Assembly (NCBI GenBank): GCA_002335175.1
Contig: DDCA01000003.1
Span: forward strand, 12,542 to 76,541
Source: Candidatus Saccharibacteria bacterium UBA2018
GTDB lineage: Bacteria; Patescibacteriota; Saccharimonadia; Saccharimonadales; Saccharimonadaceae
Length of the DNA stretch: 64,000 nt
Direction: 5' to 3'
Shown here: in pieces, positions 48,682 to 56,951 of the stretch
Position numbering within the stretch: position 1 is the first letter of the stretch
Layout of the letters: every line of letters starts with the position of its first letter
Position numbers and translations under genes: made by a program
Notes under the pieces: model-generated
Databases searched by the model: none
Seen by the model: only the letters and a program-made list of their open reading frames with translations
Told to the model about the DNA's origin: nothing

Positions 48682-50223
48682 CTATGCTGACGTGATGCGA
48701 TACTGCAGAGCTTCGGCTATATGTGCCGGTTCGATGTCTCGTCGACCGTCGATATCGGCGATAGTGCGAGCAACTTTTATAACCTTGAAGTACCCGCGTG
48801 CACTTAAGCTTAGGCGGTCGGTAGCTTGTGAGAGCAACGCGTGCACGGCGGGGCTGAGTTTAATGAGCTTCGCGACATCCTTTGACGAGATATCACTATT
48901 AAAATTGTTGTTTTTAGAACTACTCTGATATCTGTTTGTTTGGGATTCAAGGGCCTGAACAATTAATTTTTGTGCTTGAAGGTGTTGTAAATTACCATTA
49001 GCATTATGAGTAACTAATTTATCATTTGGAATGCGACCAACATTCACAACGAGGTCGATACGGTCGAGAAGGGGCCCGCTTAGACGTTGCTGGTATTTGA
49101 GTATCTGCAATGTGCTGCAAGAGCATTCACGCTTATCATCACCGTAGTAACCGCAAGGACACGGATTCATGGTTGCAACCAGCATGAAGTTAGCTGGATA
49201 TATAGCATGACCATTAGCGCGCGAAATTGATACCTGGCGGTCTTCTAAGGGCTGCCGCAGTGATTCTAACGTAGCGCGTGGATACTCGGGAATTTCGTCG
49301 AGAAATAATACGCCCAGGTGGCTAAGGCTGATGTCACCGGGCTTTGGTGGGTTGCCGCCTCCGACCAAAGCAATCCGGCTTGAGGTATGGTGCGGCGATC
49401 GGAACGGCCGTGATTTGGCGGCAACATCAATACTATCGCCAGATAAACTATGGAGCTTAGTAACGGCAACTCGCTCACGTGATGTGAGGGGCGGCAGTAG
49501 GGAGACAAGCGTACGTGCGAGCATTGTTTTACCAGCACCGGGAGAACCGGTCAGTAGAATATTGTGGTGTCCAGCCGCTGCAATCGTAATTGCGCGCTTA
49601 GCTTGCTCTTGGCCTAGTACATCGTCCAAAATCGGCCCATCAACAGGGGTAGTATCTGTTGCTTTATTATCAACGACTAAATGAGGAGTTAATTTTGCTT
49701 CGCCTTTTAAGTGCAAAAATAATTCCTGCAAGTTTTTAATGCCAACCAGCTCGATACCATCAACTAATTCGGCTTGCTTGACGTTTTCGGCGGGTAAGTA
49801 GAGCGTTGCATTACCGCTATCGCGGGCAACTTCGGCAATCGATATAATGCCACGGACCGGCCGTAGGCTCCCATCGAGGCTAAGTTCTCCGGCGAAGAGA
49901 GCACCCCTCACTTCGTGCTGCTTTAATTGGCCGCTGGAAACCAGAATCGCCACAGCAATACCAAGGTCGTAATGGCTGCCGTCTTTTGGTAATTCTGCGG
50001 GGGCGAGGTTAATCACCAGCTTTTTAGCGGGGAAATCCAACTGGGAATTAGCAATAGCGCTCCGAACCCGTTCTTTAGCCTCGTCGATGGCTTTTGAACC
50101 CAGCCCAACAATCTGAAGGGCAGGTAGGCCGGCCTTCAGATCACTTTCCACCTCAATTAATCTACCGTCATAGCCAACCGGCGCAGCTGTTAACACCTTG
50201 GCGACTTTTCCGGCGTTACTCAT
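48682..50223 (-). CDS. comM: YifB/ComM-family Mg chelatase-like ATPase
   Basis: The 513-residue product has an N-terminal domain (LIEVESDLKAGLPALQIVGLGSKAIDEAKERVRSAI), an AAA+ core with Walker A LLTGSPGAGKTMLARTL, Walker B LGVLFLDEIPEY, LVATMNPCPCGYYGDDKRECSCS with a Cys cluster, and the C-terminal Mg-chelatase domain. ComM is a branch-migration helicase that helps integrate transforming DNA. With the type IV pilus it suggests natural competence. Confidence 0.94.
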   Translation of the reverse strand: MSNAGKVAKVLTAAPVGYDGRLIEVESDLKAGLPALQIVGLGSKAIDEAKERVRSAIANSQLDFPAKKLVINLAPAELPKDGSHYDLGIAVAILVSSGQLKQHEVRGALFAGELSLDGSLRPVRGIISIAEVARDSGNATLYLPAENVKQAELVDGIELVGIKNLQELFLHLKGEAKLTPHLVVDNKATDTTPVDGPILDDVLGQEQAKRAITIAAAGHHNILLTGSPGAGKTMLARTLVSLLPPLTSRERVAVTKLHSLSGDSIDVAAKSRPFRSPHHTSSRIALVGGGNPPKPGDISLSHLGVLFLDEIPEYPRATLESLRQPLEDRQVSISRANGHAIYPANFMLVATMNPCPCGYYGDDKRECSCSTLQILKYQQRLSGPLLDRIDLVVNVGRIPNDKLVTHNANGNLQHLQAQKLIVQALESQTNRYQSSSKNNNFNSDISSKDVAKLIKLSPAVHALLSQATDRLSLSARGYFKVIKVARTIADIDGRRDIEPAHIAEALQYRITSA

Positions 50224-50266
50224 TACGCTTACGGTAACACACCTATGCTACTACTGTAAATAATGG

Positions 50267-50272
50267 TATAAT
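50267..50272 (+). promoter_or_regulatory. tmRNA extended -10 promoter
   Basis: TGGTATAAT lies 8 bp before the tmRNA 5' end. Confidence 0.75.
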
Positions 50273-50280
50273 ACAGACAT

Positions 50281-50682
50281 GGGGCTGAATTAGCTTCGAC
50301 AGTTGGACTTTAACAGACTATCTTGCATGCCGACCACTGACGTAATCAGTATTTTAACTGCAACTTCTAAATTGCAAAGCGTCGTAGCTTCGGTGAAGAG
50401 CCTTTTCGCTCCTCGCCAGCTCGCGCTACAAGTAGCCTAATTTAGGCTACCGTGCCCGTTCCGACGCCTGTTAGGAGCCGGGCGCGTCATATTAACAGGC
50501 TAGGCATTAGGCGGTGCATCAGCACCTAATTACCAAAATACTACTGAGGCACGTCGCTTTTTGCGGAATCTTCGTCTGGTTCCTTGTCCGCGAGCGACGA
50601 AAAGCAATTGAATGAGACTAAGTATGTAGATGGATAGTAGGTTACCGACTGGACGCGGGCGCGATTCCCGCCAGCTCCACCA
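50281..50682 (+). ncRNA. ssrA: tmRNA
   Basis: The 5' end GGGGCTGAATTAGCTTCGACAGT and the 3' end GACGCGGGCGCGATTCCCGCCAGCTCCACCA fold into the tRNA-Ala-like half. The middle contains several pseudoknot-like G/C stems. A reading frame ending LALQVA* (near 50377-50440) could be the proteolysis tag; the resume codon is not certain. It rescues stalled ribosomes. Confidence 0.95.
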
Positions 50683-50687
50683 TAAGG

Positions 50688-50721
50688 ATCCGACCCAATT
50701 AATCATTTGGTCGGATTTTTA
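50688..50721 (+). terminator. tmRNA terminator
   Basis: ATCCGACC pairs with GGTCGGAT, followed by TTTTAT. Confidence 0.88.
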
Positions 50722-50750
50722 TATTGCTCTTCAAAAACTATGACAAATAA

Positions 50751-50781
50751 AAAACAGCCGCCTGCGAGGAACGGCTGTTTT
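50751..50781. terminator. Second hairpin terminator
   Basis: AAAACAGCCG pairs with CGGCTGTTTT. It can also end transcripts coming from the minus-strand gene at 51029-51544. Confidence 0.75.
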
Positions 50782-51028
50782 ATGTGGAGTTTTGGTTTCT
50801 AGATTTTTGTTTTTGTTCTTTTCGCTTCTGTATAATTTTTGTACTCAGAAGCTACCCCTATAATATGACGTGAAAACGCTTGTGTCAATAACTTTCTTTA
50901 AGATTTTTCAAGGAAGTTTTCCACCATTTTTCTGAACACTATATGTAGCGGTCGTAGGGCATGATAGGCACGTACGATTGCCAGCTATATTTTTATTACG
51001 TTTGAGGCTTTAATACGCATATTTTTTA
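50782..51028. other. Intergenic, A/T-rich, no gene supported
   Basis: Two TATAAT boxes (near 50830 and 50860) have no convincing ORF downstream; the best is a 21-codon GTG frame near 50871. No tRNA or hairpin of note apart from CTTCTG...CAGAAG. Confidence 0.5.
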
Positions 51029-51544
51029 TCATCGGCTTGGTCTTAGGTAGGCCAGAGCATCGATGTCCGGGTCATAAAGCTCAATCATGTCTAGGTCGGA
51101 GCGTTCAAATATGCGGGCACCCGGTATGCTTGAGTGCCGAGCGTCTTTGAGCGACAACCAGACCTTCTTATATGTCTTAGAATCGATAACAAAATCGATA
51201 TCGCCGGTTTGATACCTGTAAGGGTCGGGTCTTCTGATATAAAGGTGAGTATAGATGGCTTCGGGGACGCCGTTTTGAGGTGAGATAGTGATCGGACTAC
51301 GTAGCTGGTAGTATTTTAAGTCCGAATTATCCGTCGGAAGGGTTATCTCGTCACGCATCTGCTTAAGCAAAGCGAACTCATCATCGTAATGGCAAAAGAT
51401 CCCAATGTTGCCGGTAACAGGCAGATACTTCCCGAACGAACGCAAAGAAAGTTCATGACATGAAAAATGGATATGATTAATTGCTTTAAATAAACCAGGC
51501 CTCGATGTTACTGGGCTAAAACGATAAGGGCGAAATTTGGACAT
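51029..51544 (-). CDS. 171-aa protein of unknown function
   Basis: The product MSKFRPYRFSPVTSRPGLFKAIN has no signal or membrane helix. It is rich in Tyr, Asp and Arg (THLYIRRPDPYRYQTGDIDFVIDSKTYKKVWLSLKDARHSSIPGARIFERSDLDMIELYDPDIDALAYL) and probably has a mixed alpha/beta fold. TACAAT lies 6 bp before the ATG: leaderless. No family recognised. Confidence 0.7.
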   Translation of the reverse strand: MSKFRPYRFSPVTSRPGLFKAINHIHFSCHELSLRSFGKYLPVTGNIGIFCHYDDEFALLKQMRDEITLPTDNSDLKYYQLRSPITISPQNGVPEAIYTHLYIRRPDPYRYQTGDIDFVIDSKTYKKVWLSLKDARHSSIPGARIFERSDLDMIELYDPDIDALAYLRPSR

Positions 51545-52278
51545 GACATTATTGTAGCAAGTGGTTCTTCGTGCTTACGACGCCAGCAAAATGAGCGTTG
51601 AGATATGCACATCTTAAACATCTGACACGAATGATGTTATAAAATAACAACACCGAACGCAATGAATTAACAGATTGAATATGACATACGTTGCAAAAAT
51701 TACATATATTTTAGCCTCTCGGAGTCTTGATTTGTTCTACCGCTTATGCTAAGGTGAAAACAAGCTTTTACAAAAACAAAAAAGCCACCACAACCCACCT
51801 TAACAATTAATCTCGACCGTCCTGCAGGCTGCTTGGCTTGTACATCATACTTGTGACGGACAGTCGACAACGGCAGACGGCCGCCAGCGGAAACAACTGA
51901 ATTACCCTGTGATTCACGCACCTTTTATCCCGGCAGCCATCATTATTGGCGTTGTCGATGCTCCGCCGCACCTTTCTTTTAGAAAGTTAAAGCGTCGAGT
52001 AACGCATAGAACGTGAAGTACCTATGCGCTGAGTAAATCCTTGTTAACCTTCCAAAAGTTAATCGCGACGACACTCAGCGCAGTTGTGGAAACACCAATA
52101 TGCAAACAAAAACAAAATCGGATGCCCCAGCTTATCGCTGGAGCGGTCAGTTGCCTCGAGCGGTCGGCTGTCCATGGCACACGCGCTTATTATTTATTTC
52201 AATGAAGCGGTCAGTGATTTGCATGGACATATGGTCTTCCGCTCAGGCTTCCTTGAATTTATATGAATTTTTCTAATG
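51545..52278. other. About 730 bp without a supported gene
   Basis: All frames are broken; a 73-codon minus-strand frame (51700-51921) lacks a promoter or ribosome binding site. Structure seen: GCGCTGAGT (52026-52034) paired with ACTCAGCGC (52071-52079), and three direct copies of AGCGGTCRG at about 52143, 52159 and 52206. This may be a decayed gene or an RNA-coding stretch. Confidence 0.45.
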
Positions 52279-52292
52279 TACAATGGAATACC

Positions 52293-52679
52293 ATGTTGGG
52301 ACGGATTATTGCAGCCAGTGTTATTATCGCCGGTATCTTGCTTGTCATCATGCTGCAAACAACCACTCCGACAACGGTCGGACCAGTCGGCTTACTCGCC
52401 GTCTTTTTTTTACTGTATGTCATTGCGTTGGGGGTGATGACTGAGTTGCTTTGGGTAGGATCCAAACTGCTCAGCGGGCTTGGTAGAAGGGTAGTCATAA
52501 TGTCTAAAAAACCAATCCAGCCGCTAACACTTGCTCGATCCTATTATTATTCTACGATCCTCGCATTAGGTCCCGTCATTTTGCTTGCGATGGCTTCAAT
52601 TGGATCACTCGGTATCTATGAAACATTGCTGGTCATACTCTTTATGGCCGTCGGTACTCTCTATATTTCAAAACGCTAA
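52293..52679 (+). CDS. Four-pass membrane protein of unknown function
   Basis: The start at 52293 gives 128 residues with helices IIAASVIIAGILLVIMLQ, VGLLAVFFLLYVIALGVMTELLWVG, STILALGPVILLAMASIGSLG and TLLVILFMAVGTLYI. TACAAT ends 8 bp before this ATG: leaderless; the ATG at 52263 is upstream of the -10 box. Position before the VirD4-like genes hints at a shared envelope role. Confidence 0.7.
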   Translation: MLGRIIAASVIIAGILLVIMLQTTTPTTVGPVGLLAVFFLLYVIALGVMTELLWVGSKLLSGLGRRVVIMSKKPIQPLTLARSYYYSTILALGPVILLAMASIGSLGIYETLLVILFMAVGTLYISKR

Positions 52680-52683
52680 CGCC

Positions 52684-52786
52684 CATTTCGCTCGTACTCC
52701 TCGTGCTATATGACACGCATATAGCATGCGTTCACTCGGAAATAAATACGAGCATTCATTTCGCTCGTGTTCCTCTGCTATAATGA
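52684..52786 (+). repeat. Tandem imperfect copies of a promoter segment
   Basis: CATTTCGCTCGTACTCC...GCTATATGACA (about 52684-52712) recurs as CATTTCGCTCGTGTTCC...GCTATAATGAC (about 52757-52786). The second copy has the better -10 box (TATAAT 52779-52784) and drives the next gene. Confidence 0.7.
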
Positions 52787-52791
52787 CGGAT

Positions 52792-53232
52792 ATGGAACCG
52801 AAGTCTTTTTCTCCGGAAATGAATACACCGACGCCAGAGGGGACGCCGGAGCCGACGCCAAGCCTCCCGAGCCCTGAAAATCGTCCGGAAGTACCGCAGT
52901 TTAGCCCTGAACAAGCCCAGCCAGCCGCGCCCGAACGAGCGGCTGAATATTCGGCCCAAGCCCAGGCAGCCATGAGCGCGCAACCGGTACCCATTTCGTT
53001 GCCGACGCCCGTACCTATAGCCGACGATAGTCAGGCCCAGCCTGCTGCTACCGATGATTCACCGGCTGTTGCCGCTGACGAAGACCTAATTGAAAAAGAA
53101 TGGGTCGACAAAGCTAAGAAAATTATTGCCGAAACCAAGGACGACCCAGCCCAGCGCGAAAAGGCTGTCGGACGACTTCAGGCTGACTATTTGAAAAAAC
53201 GATACGGTAAAGAGCTAGGTGCTTCGTCGTAA
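52792..53232 (+). CDS. Pro-rich protein upstream of the VirD4-like ATPase
   Basis: The start at 52792 gives 146 residues. The first about 95 are low-complexity Pro/Ala/Thr/Glu, without a signal peptide. The C-terminal about 50 form a charged helical domain (DEDLIEKEWVDKAKKIIAETKDDPAQREKAVGRLQADYLKKRYGKEL) typical of small proteins beside secretion or pilus ATPases in CPR genomes. TATAAT ends 7 bp before the ATG: leaderless. It lies 24 bp before the ATPase gene. Confidence 0.75.
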   Translation: MEPKSFSPEMNTPTPEGTPEPTPSLPSPENRPEVPQFSPEQAQPAAPERAAEYSAQAQAAMSAQPVPISLPTPVPIADDSQAQPAATDDSPAVAADEDLIEKEWVDKAKKIIAETKDDPAQREKAVGRLQADYLKKRYGKELGASS

Positions 53233-53256
53233 CGTAAACAGGGAGGGGGCTATCGC

Positions 53257-56097
53257 GTGATAGGGGCATTCATCGGCATCTTTGTGGTGGTGCTGCTGGT
53301 GCTTCTTGCGGGGGCGTTCGTATTTGTAATGTACCAACGCACGCTCCGCGAGGCCAAGAATTACGAACGTGGTCTCAAAATGGTACCAATGCTAATCCAC
53401 TTGCCGCCGAGCAGCGATGACTTAGACACCGGCGGCCGCGATGAGCGTGACGTGACCGAAGAGGTACTATCACAGGCTCAGGTGATGTATAACATCATTG
53501 CTTCAACGGCTATGAAAGGCTTTAAGAGCAGAATCTATGGCCAGCGCCACCTATCATTTGAAATCGTGGCTCGTGACGGGCTTGTGCATTATTACACGGT
53601 TGTTCCGGTCGTGTTGGTTGACGTTATCCGCCAGGCAATCGCTGCAGCTTATCCGTCGGCCCGGCTGGAAGAAGTCGAGGAACATGTCATCTTTAATGAA
53701 GTAGGTAAAATCTCAGGAACAATTGGTGGAGAGTTCACACTAAAGAAAGACTATGTTTATCCGATTGCAACCTATCAGGATAGCAAACGTGACGCGAGCC
53801 GGGCGCTGCTCAATGCGTTGAGCGCAGCAGGCCGCGAGGATGGAATAGGGGTGCAGATATTAATCCGGCCAGCGCGTGAGGGTTGGACGAAGAAGTCGGT
53901 ATCCGAAGCTGACAAGATAGCCAAGGAGAAAGGCCAAAAAGGCGGTGTGGCGGGATTTAGCGCGCCAAAAGACATTATGGAAGCACTCTGGAAACCGCCG
54001 GAGTCAACTGAAGAAAAGCGTAAAGAAAATCCCGAAGACCACCAGCTAACCAGCCTGGAAAAAGCCAAAGTTGAGGCAATCGAAGAGAAGACCCGGTACC
54101 CTGGATACGAAACGCTGATTCGTGTCGTTGTAAGTTCTAACACGGCAGCCCAGTCGCAGACTCTTCTAAAAAACGTGATTTCTGCGTTCGCATTGTTTGA
54201 CTCGCCGTCGTATAACGGTTTCAAGTTTGCCGTCAGCCGAAATATTGAAGAGTTAGTAACAGCCTATATTTTCCGCTTCTTTCCACAGAGCGTAAATTCG
54301 AGCATCCTGAACACAATCGAACTTGCTACGTTGTTCCACCTGCCCGATCAAAAGAATATCCCGACTTCACAGGTCCAACGTCAAATGAGTAAGCAGGTTG
54401 ACGGTCCAACGCAGCTAATGGACGAAGGCTTCTTGCTCGGCTACAACGAGTTCCGCGGCACCAAGAAGCCAATCAGGCTTAGCACCAATGATCGGCGCCG
54501 TCACACCTATATAATTGGGCAAACAGGTACCGGTAAATCGGTGCTGCTCGAAAACTTGGCGTTCCAGGACATGATGGACGGCAAGGGCTTTGCTTTTGTC
54601 GACCCACACGGTGATTCAGTCGAGGCCTTGCTTGGTAAAGTTCCGAAAGAACGCGTAGAAGACATTATCTACTTCAACCCAGGCGATATGGCAAACCCGA
54701 TTGGTCTAAACATGTTCGAGTTTGATCACGAAGACCAGAAGGACTTTCTGGTGCAGGAGGCGATTAATATGCTGTATGGATTGTATGACCCCGGTCATAC
54801 CGGTATTGTTGGCCCGCGTTTAGAGCACATATTCCGTAACTCGGCGCTGCTTTTGATGGCAGACCCTGCCGGCGGTACATTTGTTGATATTCCGAAAGTA
54901 CTAATTGACCCTGACTTTATGAAAAGCAAGCTTAAATACGTCAAAGACCAGTCAGTACTGGACTTCTGGACCAAGGAGTTTCCGGCTTCGCAGCGCTCGA
55001 ACGAGGCCGGCGAGGTGATTTCGTGGGTCGTCAGTAAGTTTGGGCCATTCATTAGCAATGACGCCATGCGAAATATCATTGGCCAGACCAAGTCCGGGTT
55101 TAATCTGCGGGACATTATGGATAATAAGAAGATTCTTCTTGTTAACCTGTCTAAGGGTAAAATGGGCGAGCTGAACTCAAAGTTAATGGGTATGATTTTC
55201 GTCATGAAGTTCCAAGCGGCTGCAATGGGAAGGGCAAACGTGCCAGAGAGCGAACGCGTTGACTTCAGCTTGTACGTCGACGAGTTCCAAAACTTCGCGA
55301 CCGACAGTTTCGAATCAATCCTATCTGAAGCCCGGAAGTACCGCCTAAACTTGATTCTAGGTAACCAGTTCATGACGCAGCTGACCGACAAAGTACGTGA
55401 AGCCATCATCGGTAACGTCGGAACGGTTATTTCTGGCCGAATTGGTATTACGGATGCCGAAATCCTCGTCAAGAAGTTCGCGCCAACTTTTGATGCCGAA
55501 GATCTGACGAAGATGCCCAATTATCAAAGTATCACCAGTGTCATGATTAATAATGTGCCATCAGCTCCGTTTAGTATGTCATTTGTACCGCCGATGGGGC
55601 AGAGTAACCCGCAGCTGGCAGACGCCCTGAAGCGTCTCAGTGCCGCTAAGCACGGCAAGCCAAGGGCGGTGGTAGAAAAAGAAATCTTTGCTCGTCTGGG
55701 TGCGGCTGAAAAGGCAAAGCAGGACAGGCTGGAACAGATGAAAAAACTTCAGCAGAACCGTCCGGGCGCAACTGGGGTTCGAGGTGCGCCAAAGCCTTCA
55801 GGGTCATCGTTCCTGGACGAATGGCTTGCGAAACGCCAGCAGCTTGGTAACTCGAAACCGGGTCAGCTACAATCAACGCCTCCTGCGAGTTCTCCTCAGG
55901 CTCCAGGTGCAAGCCCGGCACCGTTAGTGCCTCCAGCAACCGATTCTGAACCTCTAAACGCCCAAGCGTCCGCTGCAACGCCTCCAGCCCAACCTGTACC
56001 TTCCCAATCGGAAGAACCAGTCGGAGCTTCGGATAAACTACACCTTCGTGGTGATGACAAGAACGACGATAGCGAAGTAGCTGTTAAACTAAGGTAA
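53257..56097 (+). CDS. VirD4/TraG-like membrane-anchored ATPase
   Basis: The 946-residue product has an N-terminal helix (IGAFIGIFVVVLLVLLAGAFVFV), a large domain (about 60-400), and a HerA/VirD4-type motor: Walker A TYIIGQTGTGKSVLLENLAF, GFAFVDPHGDSVEALL, Walker B FSLYVDEFQNFA, and a sensor-like LILGNQFMTQL. The C-terminal about 130 residues are Pro/Ala/Gln-rich. Such ATPases couple DNA or protein substrates to type IV secretion. The start codon is GTG with GGGAGGGGG upstream. No other conjugation gene is visible nearby. Confidence 0.85.
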   Translation: MIGAFIGIFVVVLLVLLAGAFVFVMYQRTLREAKNYERGLKMVPMLIHLPPSSDDLDTGGRDERDVTEEVLSQAQVMYNIIASTAMKGFKSRIYGQRHLSFEIVARDGLVHYYTVVPVVLVDVIRQAIAAAYPSARLEEVEEHVIFNEVGKISGTIGGEFTLKKDYVYPIATYQDSKRDASRALLNALSAAGREDGIGVQILIRPAREGWTKKSVSEADKIAKEKGQKGGVAGFSAPKDIMEALWKPPESTEEKRKENPEDHQLTSLEKAKVEAIEEKTRYPGYETLIRVVVSSNTAAQSQTLLKNVISAFALFDSPSYNGFKFAVSRNIEELVTAYIFRFFPQSVNSSILNTIELATLFHLPDQKNIPTSQVQRQMSKQVDGPTQLMDEGFLLGYNEFRGTKKPIRLSTNDRRRHTYIIGQTGTGKSVLLENLAFQDMMDGKGFAFVDPHGDSVEALLGKVPKERVEDIIYFNPGDMANPIGLNMFEFDHEDQKDFLVQEAINMLYGLYDPGHTGIVGPRLEHIFRNSALLLMADPAGGTFVDIPKVLIDPDFMKSKLKYVKDQSVLDFWTKEFPASQRSNEAGEVISWVVSKFGPFISNDAMRNIIGQTKSGFNLRDIMDNKKILLVNLSKGKMGELNSKLMGMIFVMKFQAAAMGRANVPESERVDFSLYVDEFQNFATDSFESILSEARKYRLNLILGNQFMTQLTDKVREAIIGNVGTVISGRIGITDAEILVKKFAPTFDAEDLTKMPNYQSITSVMINNVPSAPFSMSFVPPMGQSNPQLADALKRLSAAKHGKPRAVVEKEIFARLGAAEKAKQDRLEQMKKLQQNRPGATGVRGAPKPSGSSFLDEWLAKRQQLGNSKPGQLQSTPPASSPQAPGASPAPLVPPATDSEPLNAQASAATPPAQPVPSQSEEPVGASDKLHLRGDDKNDDSEVAVKLR

Positions 56098-56101
56098 GAC
56101 C

Positions 56102-56362
56102 ATGACATCTGAAGACGACATTGTTACTCGGGTTGAAGCTATCGAACGCCGCAATGCTAACGTGACGCTTGATAAAGCCTGGGAAACCAGCTGGACACGC
56201 AAACTTGGCATCACCATACTTACTTACCTGGTCGTACTAGCGTATCTGTTTTGGATTGGCAACGAGAATCCGTGGGTCAATGCAATCGTTCCGCCAGTGG
56301 GATTTTTCTTATCGACGCTTGCCCTCGGTTGGCTTCGTCGGATTTGGCAACGGAAACGCTAG
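56102..56362 (+). CDS. Small two-pass membrane protein
   Basis: The 86-residue product starts MTSEDDIVTRVEAIERRNANVTLDKAWETSWTRKL (helical, charged), then two helices (GITILTYLVVLAYLFWIG and AIVPPVGFFLSTLALGWL) and a basic end RRIWQRKR. It follows the ATPase by 4 bp, so it is probably co-transcribed. No family name. Confidence 0.75.
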   Translation: MTSEDDIVTRVEAIERRNANVTLDKAWETSWTRKLGITILTYLVVLAYLFWIGNENPWVNAIVPPVGFFLSTLALGWLRRIWQRKR

Positions 56363-56937
56363 GCTTTTTTGCCGGTAATCATCACTCTTAGATAATCAAA
56401 CAGTAATCCCATAACCCAGCCCAAGATGAAGGCGGCAATGGTCTCTGAACCCGAGAGCGGATAGCCGTAGTGACGTGCAAATAAATAGATAATCAATGTA
56501 AGTAAGAAAGCGGTAACCGAACCGGCCAATATCGAGTTAGGTCGGGCGAGGGTATTGCCGACGACCTCCGAGGTCTTCTCGACTGCCTTATTATGAATGA
56601 CTTTTGAAAATGCACGGGACGGAGCAGACATGTGGCTGCGGGCTTCTTTCATTGTCTTGGCATAGTTGGCTTTTTCAAGTTGCTTACGGTGTTGGCGGCT
56701 AAGATGACGTGGTTTCTCAGCTGCAGAGGCCTCTGGTTTAGCTTCCTTCTCGGCCTTACTTGCAGCCTCGAGGGCTTCGCGCTTTGACTTTTCGGCATCG
56801 GCCTCTGGCGTGGCTTCAGCACGCTGCTCTAACTGTTCGTGGAGCTGCTTGCGGCGCTCAGCAGCCGTTTCCTTCAGTTCCTTCAGATTTTCGGGGCCAA
56901 GGTCTGGTGATAGGCTAGGGTCTTTTTCGTTTGTCAT
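56359..56937 (-). CDS. Coiled-coil membrane protein of unknown function
   Basis: The 192-residue product has an acidic, Ala/Glu/Lys-rich cytoplasmic coiled coil (about 15-110: ETAAERRKQLHEQLEQRAEATPEADAEK...) and two C-terminal helices (ILAGSVTAFLLTLIIYLFARHYGY and TIAAFILGWVMGLLFDYLRV). It overlaps the end of the previous gene, convergent. A scaffold role can only be guessed. Confidence 0.72.
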   Translation of the reverse strand: MTNEKDPSLSPDLGPENLKELKETAAERRKQLHEQLEQRAEATPEADAEKSKREALEAASKAEKEAKPEASAAEKPRHLSRQHRKQLEKANYAKTMKEARSHMSAPSRAFSKVIHNKAVEKTSEVVGNTLARPNSILAGSVTAFLLTLIIYLFARHYGYPLSGSETIAAFILGWVMGLLFDYLRVMITGKKA

Positions 56938-56951
56938 GTTTCCACCTTTTC

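Noticed and set aside
51700..51921. 73-codon minus-strand ORF
   Set aside because: No promoter, ribosome binding site or recognisable domain; composition is that of random frames.
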